DNA from: Cyanobacteria bacterium UBA3301
GTDB lineage: Bacteria; Cyanobacteriota; Vampirovibrionia; Gastranaerophilales; Gastranaerophilaceae
Assembly: GCA_002361485.1 (NCBI GenBank)
Contig: DESZ01000025.1
Location: 62,001-126,000, forward strand
Direction: 5' to 3'
DNA: 64,000 nt
A program made the position numbers and the translations under genes. Below are positions 25,842 through 34,177 of this stretch, in pieces. Under the pieces are notes generated by a model. That model saw only the letters and a program-made list of their open reading frames with translations, was not told the origin of the DNA and made no database searches. Each line of letters begins with the position of its first letter. Positions within the stretch are counted from its first letter, which is position 1.

Positions 25842-26765
25842 ATGTCAAAACTTGATAAGATAGAAGAATTACAAAATTTGTTAAGAGAAGATTCGCAAAA
25901 TTCGCAAGCTCGCAGACAATTAGCTGTGCTGTTGGTGGATTGCGGATTTAATGATGAAGCGTTAAAGAATTTATTATATCTTTCCAAGAATTTTGAGGAA
26001 GACAGCGGAGTTTTTTATAATCTCGGAATTGTATATGAAAAGCTGAAACATTTTGCGCAGGCTCGTGATGCTTATCAAAAAGCGATAGAACTTGAGCCTG
26101 AAGCTTATGATGCAATATATAATCTAGGGTTGGTTTATATTGAACTAAAAGAGTATGATTTGGCAATTGAATGCTTTGATAAAGTTATTAAATCAGACGA
26201 AAACGATTCAAATGCATATTTCAATCTAGGGTTGGCATATTTTAAGAAAGGTGAATTGGTGCCGGCAATCGAACAATTCCAAAAGACAACAGACCTAAAT
26301 GATGAAGACATTTATGCGCATTTTTATATTGGCAATATTTTAAAAGAACTGGGCGATTCAATTGGGGCAAGGTTAGAATTTCAAAAAGTTTTGGATATTT
26401 CTCCCGATTACAGCTGGGCATATTACAATCTTGGGGTTTTGGATTATGAAGAGGGTGATGATGAAAGCGCTCTTGAAAATTTAAATAATACAATCTCGTT
26501 AAATCCTGCAGATATGGAAGCTTATAAAATTTTATCAAAAATTACTGCGAAAAAAGGTTATTTTGAAGAAGCAAAAAGTATAATAGAAAATGCTATCGAG
26601 CAGTGCGGAGAAAACGGGGATTTATATTATTATCTGGGTCGAATTTCTTTAAATCTTGGTGACAGCGAAAGTTATAAAAACTATATGAATTTGGCATTAA
26701 AAAATTCAAACAGTTTATCTGTTTCTATTGAACAGGTACAACGTGAAATGAACAGTATTAAATAA
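25842..26765 (+). CDS. TPR-repeat protein
   Basis: 307 residues built almost wholly from tetratricopeptide repeats, for example SGVFYNLGIVYEKLKHFAQA, YDAIYNLGLVYIELKEYDLA, SNAYFNLGLAYFKKGELVPA and SWAYYNLGVLDYEEGDDESA. No signal peptide or catalytic domain, so it is a cytoplasmic protein-protein scaffold. The gap to the previous gene is 15 bp with no clear Shine-Dalgarno, suggesting re-initiation. Partner unknown. Confidence 0.8.
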   Translation: MSKLDKIEELQNLLREDSQNSQARRQLAVLLVDCGFNDEALKNLLYLSKNFEEDSGVFYNLGIVYEKLKHFAQARDAYQKAIELEPEAYDAIYNLGLVYIELKEYDLAIECFDKVIKSDENDSNAYFNLGLAYFKKGELVPAIEQFQKTTDLNDEDIYAHFYIGNILKELGDSIGARLEFQKVLDISPDYSWAYYNLGVLDYEEGDDESALENLNNTISLNPADMEAYKILSKITAKKGYFEEAKSIIENAIEQCGENGDLYYYLGRISLNLGDSESYKNYMNLALKNSNSLSVSIEQVQREMNSIK

Positions 26766-26788
26766 TATAAAATTTGAATGTAACAAAC

Positions 26789-26817
26789 TTGCCGAATAAA
26801 ATAAAAAATACTACAAT
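26789..26817 (+). promoter_or_regulatory. promoter of the beta-lactamase-fold gene
   Basis: TTGCCG (26789-26794), 17-bp spacer, TACAAT (26812-26817), followed by the GGAGGAG ribosome site and ATG 26849. Confidence 0.65.
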
Positions 26818-26848
26818 AATAGTGTAATATGTGGAGGAGAAAAATTTA

Positions 26849-28015
26849 ATGCCGAAATTAGCGCGCAATTACGATTATCAAAGATATGATAATTTATACG
26901 CCTTTGAACAATTTCGACAAAAGCATGATTATAATAATGCAAATTACTCAAAACCCCGCAGAAGGGTAAAATCTCACAGAAAATTTAACCCTGTAAAATC
27001 TTTAGTGTCGGTTTTTGCTTTGATGTTTTTCTTATTTGTGGTAATGCCGTTTGGGTTTACGCATATAACAAAACAAATTTTTATTCCGACACCGTATAAG
27101 AATGTTAAAACGGATATGGAAAAGCTTGCTTTTCCTGCAAATTATTTGGCAAATTCAAACATTTTAAATAAACCTACATTTGCGTATTCCGCGCCTGAAA
27201 AGAAAGCGCAGATGGTAAAAATAAAAGAAAATGTAAATACCCCGTCATTGCATGCCGAATTATTAAATCTTATGGAATTATATCCTGAAATTAAGCCTGC
27301 AATTTATGTTTGGAATTATGAAACAGAAAATTATATTGACATAAACGCAGACAAAATATATTCAACAGCAAGTATCATAAAGATACCTGTATTAATTGAT
27401 TTATTTAAAACAATAGAGCTTGGGCAGATAAAATTAACCGATACAATTCCTTTAAGGGAGTATTTTAGGACAGAAGGTTCCGGAAACTTACAATTCAAGG
27501 CTGCAAATTCAATATGGACGATAGATGAATTGGCCAAAAGAATGATAACGATTTCGGACAATTCTGCAACAAATATGCTTATGACGGAATTAGGTTCAAT
27601 GGAAGATGTAAATCGGTCAATAAGAAATTGGGGGTTAAAAAATACCGAAGTGAAAACTTGGCTTCCTGATTTGAAAGGAAACAATCATACGACAGCTCGC
27701 GAAATGGGGCAAATGTTATATAATATTGATTCTAATGAGAAATTTTTATCCGAATTTTCCCGAGCAAAAATATTTAATTATATGGGTCATGTAAAGAATG
27801 ATCGTCTTATTCAGGCAGGTTTGGGAGCAGGCTCGACATTTTTGCATAAAACGGGTGATATTGGCTCAATGCTTGGGGATGCAGGTATTGTAACAACACC
27901 TAACGGCAAAAAATATATTGCGGTAATTATGGCAAATCGTTCGCATAACGACCCTAAAGCGGCAGAATTTATAGTGAAAGCATCTGAAATAATTTATAAT
28001 TACATGGTGAAATAA
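26849..28015 (+). CDS. membrane-anchored class A beta-lactamase-fold serine enzyme
   Basis: 388 residues. The N terminus is basic and cytoplasmic, with one helix at ~51-70, so the enzyme faces the periplasm. The penicilloyl-serine fold is intact: SIIK (S175/K178), SDN (237-239) and HKTG (333-336). Where class A beta-lactamases have the omega-loop ExxLN (general base Glu166), this protein has TWLPDLKGN, so the glutamate and Asn are replaced. That argues for a DD-peptidase or binding role rather than antibiotic hydrolysis. An upstream in-frame GTG is part of the ribosome site. The LdpA-like gene follows after 2 bp. Confidence 0.75.
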   Translation: MPKLARNYDYQRYDNLYAFEQFRQKHDYNNANYSKPRRRVKSHRKFNPVKSLVSVFALMFFLFVVMPFGFTHITKQIFIPTPYKNVKTDMEKLAFPANYLANSNILNKPTFAYSAPEKKAQMVKIKENVNTPSLHAELLNLMELYPEIKPAIYVWNYETENYIDINADKIYSTASIIKIPVLIDLFKTIELGQIKLTDTIPLREYFRTEGSGNLQFKAANSIWTIDELAKRMITISDNSATNMLMTELGSMEDVNRSIRNWGLKNTEVKTWLPDLKGNNHTTAREMGQMLYNIDSNEKFLSEFSRAKIFNYMGHVKNDRLIQAGLGAGSTFLHKTGDIGSMLGDAGIVTTPNGKKYIAVIMANRSHNDPKAAEFIVKASEIIYNYMVK

Positions 28016-28017
28016 TT

Positions 28018-28965
28018 ATGTTAAAAGATTTGTTGGAAACGGGAAAATGTTTCAAACTTGTATGCGGTGCGGGTAATGAAGATGTTGAAGAAATCAGGCG
28101 TTTGATATATTTGTATGCTGTTGCGGGTTGTAAGTTTTTTGATTTATCGGCAAATGTAGATGTAGTTGATTCGGCAAAAGAAGTTTTAAATAAAGCAGGA
28201 GTTGAAGATGCTTATTTATGCGTGAGTGTAGGGATAAAAAGTGACCCTCATTTAAATAAAGCCGTAATAGATTATAACAAATGCATAAATTGCGGTTCGT
28301 GTGAAACAGTCTGTCCTCAAGGGGCTATTCATTATGCAAAAGTAAAAAAATCAAAATGTATCGGCTGCGGAAGATGCTGGAAAGTTTGTCCGCGTTGTGC
28401 GATTTCCTATATTCCTGAAGAAAAGAAATTAGACGAAATTTTGCCTGCGATTATAGAAAAAGGGATTGACTGTATAGAATTCCATGTAATCGGTCAGGAC
28501 GAAGCCGAAATTTTTACCAAATGGCGCTATATAAACGACAATTTTGACGGATTGTTGAGTATATGTACCTGCCGAAACCGTTTGGGGGATGAAGATTTGG
28601 TTGAACGTATCCGCCAAATGATTGATAACAGAGCGCCTTATTCTACGATAGTTCAAGCTGACGGATTCCCGATGAGCGGAGGGGATGATAATTATAAATC
28701 AACCTTACAGGCTGTTGCAACGGCAGAAATAGTACAGAACGCAAATTTACCTGTTTATATAATGCTATCGGGCGGAACAAACGGCAAAACAACCGAACTT
28801 GCAAAAATGTGCGATATAAATTATAACGGAGTGGCAATCGGTTCATACGCAAGAAAAATTGTGCGCAGATATGTTGAACGCCCTGATTTTTGGGAAAATC
28901 CGCGAGTTGCAATAGATGCTTTAGAAGTAATTAAACCCCTTGTAAATAGTGTAATTGTGGAATAA
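28018..28965 (+). CDS. LdpA-like Fe-S protein
   Basis: 315 residues. The N terminus (FKLVCGAGNEDVEEIRRLIYLYAVAGCKFFDLSAN) and the order of domains match cyanobacterial LdpA, the redox-sensing protein that tunes circadian period. Two ferredoxin-like 4Fe-4S motifs follow: CINCGSCETVCP at 89-100 and CIGCGRCWKVCP at 114-125. The second half is an alpha/beta domain (FHVIGQDEAEIF, VQADGFPMSGGDDNYKSTLQA, YIMLSGGTNGKTTELAK). No clock genes are near. It sits 2 bp after the beta-lactamase-fold gene, so it is translationally coupled. The family assignment is from memory of LdpA sequences. Confidence 0.7.
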   Translation: MLKDLLETGKCFKLVCGAGNEDVEEIRRLIYLYAVAGCKFFDLSANVDVVDSAKEVLNKAGVEDAYLCVSVGIKSDPHLNKAVIDYNKCINCGSCETVCPQGAIHYAKVKKSKCIGCGRCWKVCPRCAISYIPEEKKLDEILPAIIEKGIDCIEFHVIGQDEAEIFTKWRYINDNFDGLLSICTCRNRLGDEDLVERIRQMIDNRAPYSTIVQADGFPMSGGDDNYKSTLQAVATAEIVQNANLPVYIMLSGGTNGKTTELAKMCDINYNGVAIGSYARKIVRRYVERPDFWENPRVAIDALEVIKPLVNSVIVE

Positions 28966-28999
28966 CATAATCGTCTTTTCTCTGCTTGTGAGGGGAATT

Positions 29000-29033
29000 A
29001 GCCCCATCTGTGTGAAGCTTAGGAATGGGGGCT
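29000..29033. other. inverted repeat with a competing upstream hairpin
   Basis: AGCCCCAT (29000-29007) can pair with ATGGGGGCT (29025-29033, one bulge). The same CCCC can instead pair with GGGG at 28992-28995. It lies just after the LdpA-like gene and before the pilin terminator. No U run follows on the plus strand, so it may be a 3'-end structure rather than a terminator. Confidence 0.35.
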
Positions 29034-29035
29034 TG

Positions 29036-29072
29036 AAATAAAAAATGCTCTCTCAAAATCTTGAGAGAGCAT
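29036..29072 (-). terminator. intrinsic terminator of the prepilin gene
   Basis: Perfect 12-bp stem (29045-29056 with 29061-29072), loop of four bases. On the minus strand the stem is followed by TTTTTTATTT. Confidence 0.9.
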
Positions 29073-29134
29073 ATATATTTGTTTTTCCCTTTATTTATTA
29101 TCAATTGCGTCAGGCTAAAATCTGAACAACAAGT

Positions 29135-29887
29135 TTATTTAGATCTTGTTAATACAAATCTTGCAGCAGTTGAACTTGGAGATACTGTACCATCGTGGAA
29201 TACGATAGGAAATACGTCTTTTACGTCGCTCGGTCTGAAGTTGTTACATAAAGCAGCTGCGTTTAATCCTGAATCGGTTGCTACGACATTGGCATTATTA
29301 CACATTACAGGTTGATTTGGTGCTGCAGCACCGTTTACATCAATAAAGCCATGGCAATTAGCTAAACGTGCAGGGTCTGTACCCGATTGTACTGTACATG
29401 TAGACATATTAGCGCCGGCTGCAGGAACTGCAATCCATGCGCCGTCAGGTAATGCATACACATGTGCAGTATTTGGTGCGCCCATTTGTCCTGCCCCTGT
29501 ACCAAAGGTTGGTGCTGTACCGATTAAGCCGTTTGCTGCGGTATAAGCCTGGGCTCCTGTGCCGATGTAACGAACATTAGCTAATGAGCCGTTTACAAAT
29601 GCACATATACTTTTTCTTCTATTTGCAGCAGTAGGAGATTCCATATTATCAGTTCTTGCTTGAGCTGCACTACAAGCATCAGTATATAGATTAAAAGTCA
29701 TATCATATTGTGCAACTGCCATTTCTGCAGCATTTGTTAAAGTTGAAAATGCTTTTTTGTATTGTGAAGTCCATTTTGTTGAGTTGATATTTTGAACCAA
29801 CGTCGGGATAGTCATTGCAGCAACTACACCGATGATACCCAAAGTGATTAACACTTCAGCCAAAGTAAAACCGAATCTTTTTTTCAT
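29135..29887 (-). CDS. type IV prepilin-like protein
   Basis: 250 residues. A short basic leader MKKRFG is cleaved before FTLAEVLITLGIIGVVAAMTIP, the classical prepilin helix with Glu at +5. The rest is a variable, Ala/Thr/Asn-rich pilin head with paired cysteines (CTVQSGTDPARLANC, CNNANVVATDSG). GFIDVNGAAAPNQP is reminiscent of the small calcium/subunit loop in major pseudopilins. It is processed by PilD-type peptidase, which is not in the window. Its unit has its own terminator and no pilus neighbours. An AAAGG lies 10 nt before the ATG. Confidence 0.85.
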   Translation of the reverse strand: MKKRFGFTLAEVLITLGIIGVVAAMTIPTLVQNINSTKWTSQYKKAFSTLTNAAEMAVAQYDMTFNLYTDACSAAQARTDNMESPTAANRRKSICAFVNGSLANVRYIGTGAQAYTAANGLIGTAPTFGTGAGQMGAPNTAHVYALPDGAWIAVPAAGANMSTCTVQSGTDPARLANCHGFIDVNGAAAPNQPVMCNNANVVATDSGLNAAALCNNFRPSDVKDVFPIVFHDGTVSPSSTAARFVLTRSK

Positions 29888-30265
29888 AGTTTTAATACCT
29901 TTCTTTTTAGTTGTTTACTATAACATACGCTTTTATTACTTTACGATTATACTACCTTTTTTTTCAAAGAATGTCAACTTTACAGATGATTTTTCCTTGA
30001 TTTTTTGCAGTATACGCCGTTTGTTTTATACATTTATTAATCCCAAAAAACTATTCAAAATAACATTAATATTAAAACATTAATTCAAAAGTATTATTTT
30101 TTAGAATCGAATAGGTGTAAACCCAAGTATATGTTGATTTTTGTTTTGTAACAATTTGTTAAGGATTGTATAGACATGTTGCGTGGTGACAAATTTTTTC
30201 CTTCTTTTTGGAAGTTAGAAGGGGACTTGTGCTATGTTCCTTCCCCCGTCGGGGAGCAAATAAAA
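29888..30265. other. ~380-bp intergenic region between prepilin and LysM-protein genes
   Basis: No convincing gene. It contains the prepilin ribosome site, poly-T stretches, a TTTGTAACAATTTGTTAA element (30143-30160) also seen upstream of other genes here, and a small CCCC-gtc-GGGG hairpin near 30243-30254. A short open frame from 30176 crosses the downstream terminator and is rejected. Confidence 0.4.
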
Positions 30266-30293
30266 ACCGGAAAGAGTAAATACTCTTTCCGGT
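30262..30293 (-). terminator. intrinsic terminator of the LysM-protein gene
   Basis: Perfect 13-bp stem (30266-30278 with 30281-30293) with a two-base loop, followed on the minus strand by TTTTTATTT. 27 bp beyond the stop codon. Confidence 0.9.
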
Positions 30294-30319
30294 CGTCGTC
30301 TGTCATATCAATCGATGTT

Positions 30320-32770
30320 TTATTGTTGTTCCGGTGGACAAGGAACCTTTCTTGTTTTAATTATCATGTCCACTTTGGTATTTCCGCTAATGTGATTGTA
30401 GTGGATTCTTTTCTTACCTTTGGATTGTCCGGGTGTCGTTTCAGGTCCTAAAGGTGTGATGTCACCTAATGTTGGTAGCTTTAGTTCGTCTCCTTCTTTG
30501 ATACTGTTAAGATTTTTCAATTGAGAATTAGCTTTGGCAAACGCTTCCCATAATTCAGGCTTTTTATAATCATTCGGGTAGAATGCTTTTATGATATCAC
30601 TAACGGTATCTCCTTTAACTACTGTATACATATCAGGGCGCGTAACAATAGTTTCTTCGCATTCAGTTTTTGGTGGTTCTTGTGTTGTTGTAACCTCTGT
30701 GGTGTCTTCTGTTTCTTCAACTTGCCCTTGTGGCGGAATTTCTACTGTTGTTTGAGGTTTTTTCAATTGTTCAACAATACCTTCAAGCATTCCGACTGCG
30801 GCTTCAATTTCTCTTCGAGTCATTACTTTATTTTGAGAACCGTCTGCACGTTCTAATACTGCTGCAGTAATAGCTACACCAAATCTTTCATCGCCGCACA
30901 AATCTGAAATTTGTTTTTGCAATTGAATTACTGAATTACCAAGCATTTTATTTTCTTTGCCTTTATACATCTTGACAAATTCTGCAAGTTTATCTTTAGT
31001 TGCAGCTTTGGTTGCTGCGCATTCTCCAGGATTTCTTAAGAAACCTGCCAAGAATGATGCCGCTGCCGGAAGGAATGCAGCTGCTACCGGTATTCTGGCT
31101 GCAACTTTTGCAAATGCTTCAGCAACAGCTTCTGCATGAGCACTAGCTTCTGCAACTATGTCGTATACCAAAGTTTCGGTATTAGACACATGATCACCGG
31201 CTTCAATTTTGGTTCTTGTACGTCCAAATTCATCTTTAAATTCTGTACGTCTATCAGGCTGCCAAACTTCAGCTGTTACGGACAATTCTCCTTGTTTTCT
31301 TTGAACATCACGCGCATCTGCTGTTGATACAGTTCTTGCATGCGCTTCTGCTCTGTTTTTCATTAACAAACCTAACATTCCTGCGGCAAATGCCGGAGCA
31401 CCTGCAATCGCTCCGTTAACTAAACGTTTGCCGATTGCTGCCGGAGCATCAAAACCGTATGTTAAGAACATGTGTCTTACGTCTTGTTTACTTCTGCCTG
31501 TTTCATCAGCGATAATTTCTCTTTCTGAATAATTAGCACAGAAATCTCCACCCGCAAGATCAGCTAAAGCATTTTGAATATCTCTTGTCGGGACTTCTGC
31601 AATTGTTCGTTTTGGTTTAAAGTTGCCATCAGCATCTTTTGCGATTTTGCCGTCTTCTCCGATTTCATATTGCAGTTCTACTAATTCTCTCCAAATAGCT
31701 TTAGCTTCTGCTGATGATGCATTTTCATATTTGTTTGCGGCAGTCAAAACGAGAGCTTTTAAGGTTGCTACATCATCTTCTGTCGCAACTCTTACATCAT
31801 CTTTATCTGCACCATTTTCTACGGCAGCTTTTGCAGCTTCTTTATCCATATAAACTTGACGTCTGGCTACTCTTGTTTCAGCCTCAACGTTATCATTATG
31901 TGCTTCTCTTGCAGCACCAACACCACGTTTGCCCTCAGCAGCTTGTCTTGCCAGCTTAATCTGCTTCAATTGTTCGTCCATTTCTTGAAGTTCACTTAAT
32001 CTGGCATCTTCTTTAGGTGTAATTGCACCTTTTTTCTTTTCAATTTCTTTTCTTTCTGCTTTTGCAGCTTTAAGTGCTGCTTCTAACGCGTCTTCTTTTT
32101 CTTTTAAAACTTGTGCATGTGCTGCTAAATCCTCTTTACTTGTGCTTGCAGCTTCATACATTTTATGTTCTTTTTTGTCATAATATCGACTCAATCTTTG
32201 TCGAGTTTCCGGCTTATCCATTTCTTTATCAATGTCTGCTTCGTCTCTTACATCGATATCAACAGTAAATGATTGATGTCTTTGACCTTTTGTGTCAATA
32301 GAACTTACGCCTGTTATATCTACACCATCAGCTTTAACGCCATTGCCTCTCAGCATGGCAGCTCTCATTTTTTGGTCAAGTTCTTTTTCCAGATCATCAG
32401 TACGGTAGCCATCCCTTTTTGCTTTAGCAATATCTGTTAATAAACAATATACATCCTTTTTTTCACTAAGTACCATAGCTTTTAATGCATTTGCTAAATC
32501 GTTTGCTTTTTCAGGATCCAAAGTTTTTAAACCAGCTGCCATAATATCTTTGTCAGCTTTATCATTTTCTTTTGCTAACTTTTGCAGTGGACTCAATTCT
32601 TGGCTTTCCGCATGCTCAACTCTTGTTCCAGCTTCAGGATTTTCAGCCTTAAACTCTAATATTTGTGTGTATTGTTCAGCCGTTATACGACCTTCTGCTT
32701 TCGCGGTTTTCAGTTCTGTAACAGTCATTGCCGTTAATTTAGGGTCTATCCCTGGTACGTTTCCTGCCAT
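30320..32770 (-). CDS. large Ala/Glu/Lys-rich protein with C-terminal LysM domain
   Basis: 816 residues, no signal peptide. The N-terminal ~350 residues are charged helices with coiled-coil character (EKEDALEAALKAAKAERKEIEKKK). The middle has two hydrophobic Ala/Gly-rich stretches (AIAGAPAFAAGMLGLLM and IPVAAAFLPAAASFLAGFL) that could enter a membrane. A Pro/Thr/Glu linker leads to a LysM peptidoglycan-binding module at ~715-770 (YTVVKGDTVSDIIKAFYPND ... IKEGDELKLPTL). A LysM module without an export signal is puzzling. It has its own strong terminator. GAAAGGATG before the start gives a ribosome site. Family not recognised. Confidence 0.65.
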   Translation of the reverse strand: MAGNVPGIDPKLTAMTVTELKTAKAEGRITAEQYTQILEFKAENPEAGTRVEHAESQELSPLQKLAKENDKADKDIMAAGLKTLDPEKANDLANALKAMVLSEKKDVYCLLTDIAKAKRDGYRTDDLEKELDQKMRAAMLRGNGVKADGVDITGVSSIDTKGQRHQSFTVDIDVRDEADIDKEMDKPETRQRLSRYYDKKEHKMYEAASTSKEDLAAHAQVLKEKEDALEAALKAAKAERKEIEKKKGAITPKEDARLSELQEMDEQLKQIKLARQAAEGKRGVGAAREAHNDNVEAETRVARRQVYMDKEAAKAAVENGADKDDVRVATEDDVATLKALVLTAANKYENASSAEAKAIWRELVELQYEIGEDGKIAKDADGNFKPKRTIAEVPTRDIQNALADLAGGDFCANYSEREIIADETGRSKQDVRHMFLTYGFDAPAAIGKRLVNGAIAGAPAFAAGMLGLLMKNRAEAHARTVSTADARDVQRKQGELSVTAEVWQPDRRTEFKDEFGRTRTKIEAGDHVSNTETLVYDIVAEASAHAEAVAEAFAKVAARIPVAAAFLPAAASFLAGFLRNPGECAATKAATKDKLAEFVKMYKGKENKMLGNSVIQLQKQISDLCGDERFGVAITAAVLERADGSQNKVMTRREIEAAVGMLEGIVEQLKKPQTTVEIPPQGQVEETEDTTEVTTTQEPPKTECEETIVTRPDMYTVVKGDTVSDIIKAFYPNDYKKPELWEAFAKANSQLKNLNSIKEGDELKLPTLGDITPLGPETTPGQSKGKKRIHYNHISGNTKVDMIIKTRKVPCPPEQQ

Positions 32771-33345
32771 TGTTTTACATCCTTTCTTTTATACTTTAAG
32801 CTGCACTATTATACATATTTCTATAAACGTTTTTTGTGTTTAAAAATTGTCTAATTTTTATTTACTGCGTATATACGATTTATGTAAAACCCCGTTGTTT
32901 TATGGGTTTTACGCATGTTAAGAATTGTTAATACACGCATGTAAATAACAATTTTAAGGTTTACCTCTTGCGGCATTGTTTTTCATGTACTTTCTGACCT
33001 TTCAAATAAACTTTTACACATGTTTTATCGACATTTTTAGGTTGAAACTTTAAGCATGTTTGAAAATAATATTAATAAACCACATTAAAACCCCTATAAA
33101 TCTTGGGTTTGGGGATGTTTACAAAAATTCATAATTCGCACAAATCTTGGCTGATTGTCATTAAGTAAACCTCACTTATGCCCTTCAGGTACACTCAGTT
33201 CTGCATACATGCTCACACATTTTCACTTAGGTGCGTATAAACGCACCCTACAGTCTATGTCTCTACGCCTCCAATACAAAATCTCATCCTGCCCCCCTGC
33301 CTTCTTGTCTTCTGAACTTCTGTTTCTTAATTTAAAAAACACCTC
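32771..33345. other. ~575-bp non-coding stretch upstream of rpmI
   Basis: No gene is supported. The left part is the LysM-gene promoter side. Two hairpins of the type AAACCC...GGGTTT lie at 32885-32910 and 33087-33110. A palindrome TAGGTGCGT-ataa-ACGCACCCTA at 33228-33250 resembles short palindromic repeats scattered in many bacterial genomes. The section 33121-33345 is C/T-rich and unlike its surroundings, possibly a decayed repeat or gene. The short open frame there has no ribosome site. Confidence 0.4.
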
Positions 33346-33374
33346 TTGCATGTAAAATTCTTTTGTAATATGAT
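33346..33374 (+). promoter_or_regulatory. promoter of rpmI-rplT
   Basis: TTGCAT (33346-33351), 17-bp spacer, TATGAT (33369-33374). The predicted start near 33381 leaves a ~68-nt leader with a small AGCC...GGCT hairpin, a possible L20 autoregulatory site. Confidence 0.8.
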
Positions 33375-33448
33375 GTCTTTAGCCGAAATGGGCTTTGGTA
33401 TGCCTATGAAGCTATGGAAACACTACTTTAAACAAAAAGGAGAAGAAA

Positions 33449-33658
33449 ATGCCAAAAATGAAAACACACAAATCCGCTGCAAAACGCTATAAAGTTACTG
33501 CAAGCGGTAAAATTATGAAAAGACAAGCAGGCATAGGCCACTTGCTCCAACACAAGTCAGCATCAAGAAAACGTAGAATTTTCAAGATGGTTGACGTTTC
33601 TGAGTCACATGTAAAACTGGTATCTTATGAGTTACCATACAAGAAGTATTCAAGATAG
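33449..33658 (+). CDS. rpmI: 50S ribosomal protein L35
   Basis: 69 residues, highly basic. MPKMKTHKSAAKRYKVTASGKIMKRQAG and HLLQHKSASRKRR are the family signature. An AAGGAG ribosome site lies 7 nt before the ATG. It is co-transcribed with rplT (11-bp gap). The usual upstream infC is missing, and a dedicated consensus promoter stands in its place. Confidence 0.97.
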   Translation: MPKMKTHKSAAKRYKVTASGKIMKRQAGIGHLLQHKSASRKRRIFKMVDVSESHVKLVSYELPYKKYSR

Positions 33659-33669
33659 GAGCATAAAAA

Positions 33670-34014
33670 ATGAGAATAAGACGTGGTAGTGCCGGTGTTA
33701 AAAGGCACAAAAAAATATTAAAGCTTGCTAAAGGTTTTATCGGCGCAAGAAGCCGTATCTTCAAAGTTGCTAATATTGCAGTTATGAAGGCTTTGAAATA
33801 CGCTTACAGAGACAGACGTACTACAAAACGTAATATGAGAAGATTATGGATTGTTAGAATTAACGCAGCTGTCAGACAACGCGGCATGAGCTATTCAAAA
33901 TTTGTTAACGCATGCAAAAAAGCTAATGTTGTTGTTAACAGAAAAATGTTAGCTGATTTGGCGGTTAGAGATTCTGAAGCGTTTGATGTACTTTTTGAAA
34001 CTGTTTCAAAATAG
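33670..34014 (+). CDS. rplT: 50S ribosomal protein L20
   Basis: 114 residues. Signature MRIRRGSAGVKRHKKILKLAKGFIGARSRIFKVA, then YRDRRTTKRNMRRLWIVRINAAVRQRGMSYSKF. It is an early assembly protein of the large subunit that commonly represses its own operon by binding the leader. It directly follows rpmI, and a strong terminator closes the unit. Confidence 0.97.
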   Translation: MRIRRGSAGVKRHKKILKLAKGFIGARSRIFKVANIAVMKALKYAYRDRRTTKRNMRRLWIVRINAAVRQRGMSYSKFVNACKKANVVVNRKMLADLAVRDSEAFDVLFETVSK

Positions 34015-34032
34015 TAAAAACCAAAAATAACA

Positions 34033-34069
34033 AAAAAGGAACGGATTTTCCATAAATCCGTTCCTTTTT
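34033..34069 (+). terminator. intrinsic terminator of rpmI-rplT
   Basis: Fifteen-base stem including GGAACGGATT/AATCCGTTCC, extended by flanking A/T pairs, ending in a T run. 18 bp after the rplT stop. Confidence 0.92.
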
Positions 34070-34102
34070 GTTGTAACCAAGAGTATTAATTATTTATAAT
34101 TA

Positions 34103-34131
34103 TTGACAATAAATTAGTACAGTAGGATAAT
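34103..34131 (+). promoter_or_regulatory. near-consensus promoter of the 59-residue protein gene
   Basis: Perfect TTGACA (34103-34108), 17-bp spacer, GATAAT (34126-34131). One of the strongest promoter matches in the window. Confidence 0.85.
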
Positions 34132-34177
34132 TCATGTAATGTAAAAGCTCGGAAGATTTTTATAAAGGTGCTGAATT

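Noticed and set aside
26849..28015. Antibiotic-resistance beta-lactamase
   Set aside because: Lacks the omega-loop Glu and Asn needed for class A hydrolysis, and is membrane-anchored in a housekeeping context.
30176..30451. 91-codon open frame before the LysM gene end
   Set aside because: It crosses a perfect intrinsic terminator and the 3' end of the LysM gene and has no recognisable protein features.
33155..33355. 66-codon open frame upstream of rpmI
   Set aside because: No ribosome site, and it overlaps the rpmI -35 box. The sequence looks like non-coding repeat debris.
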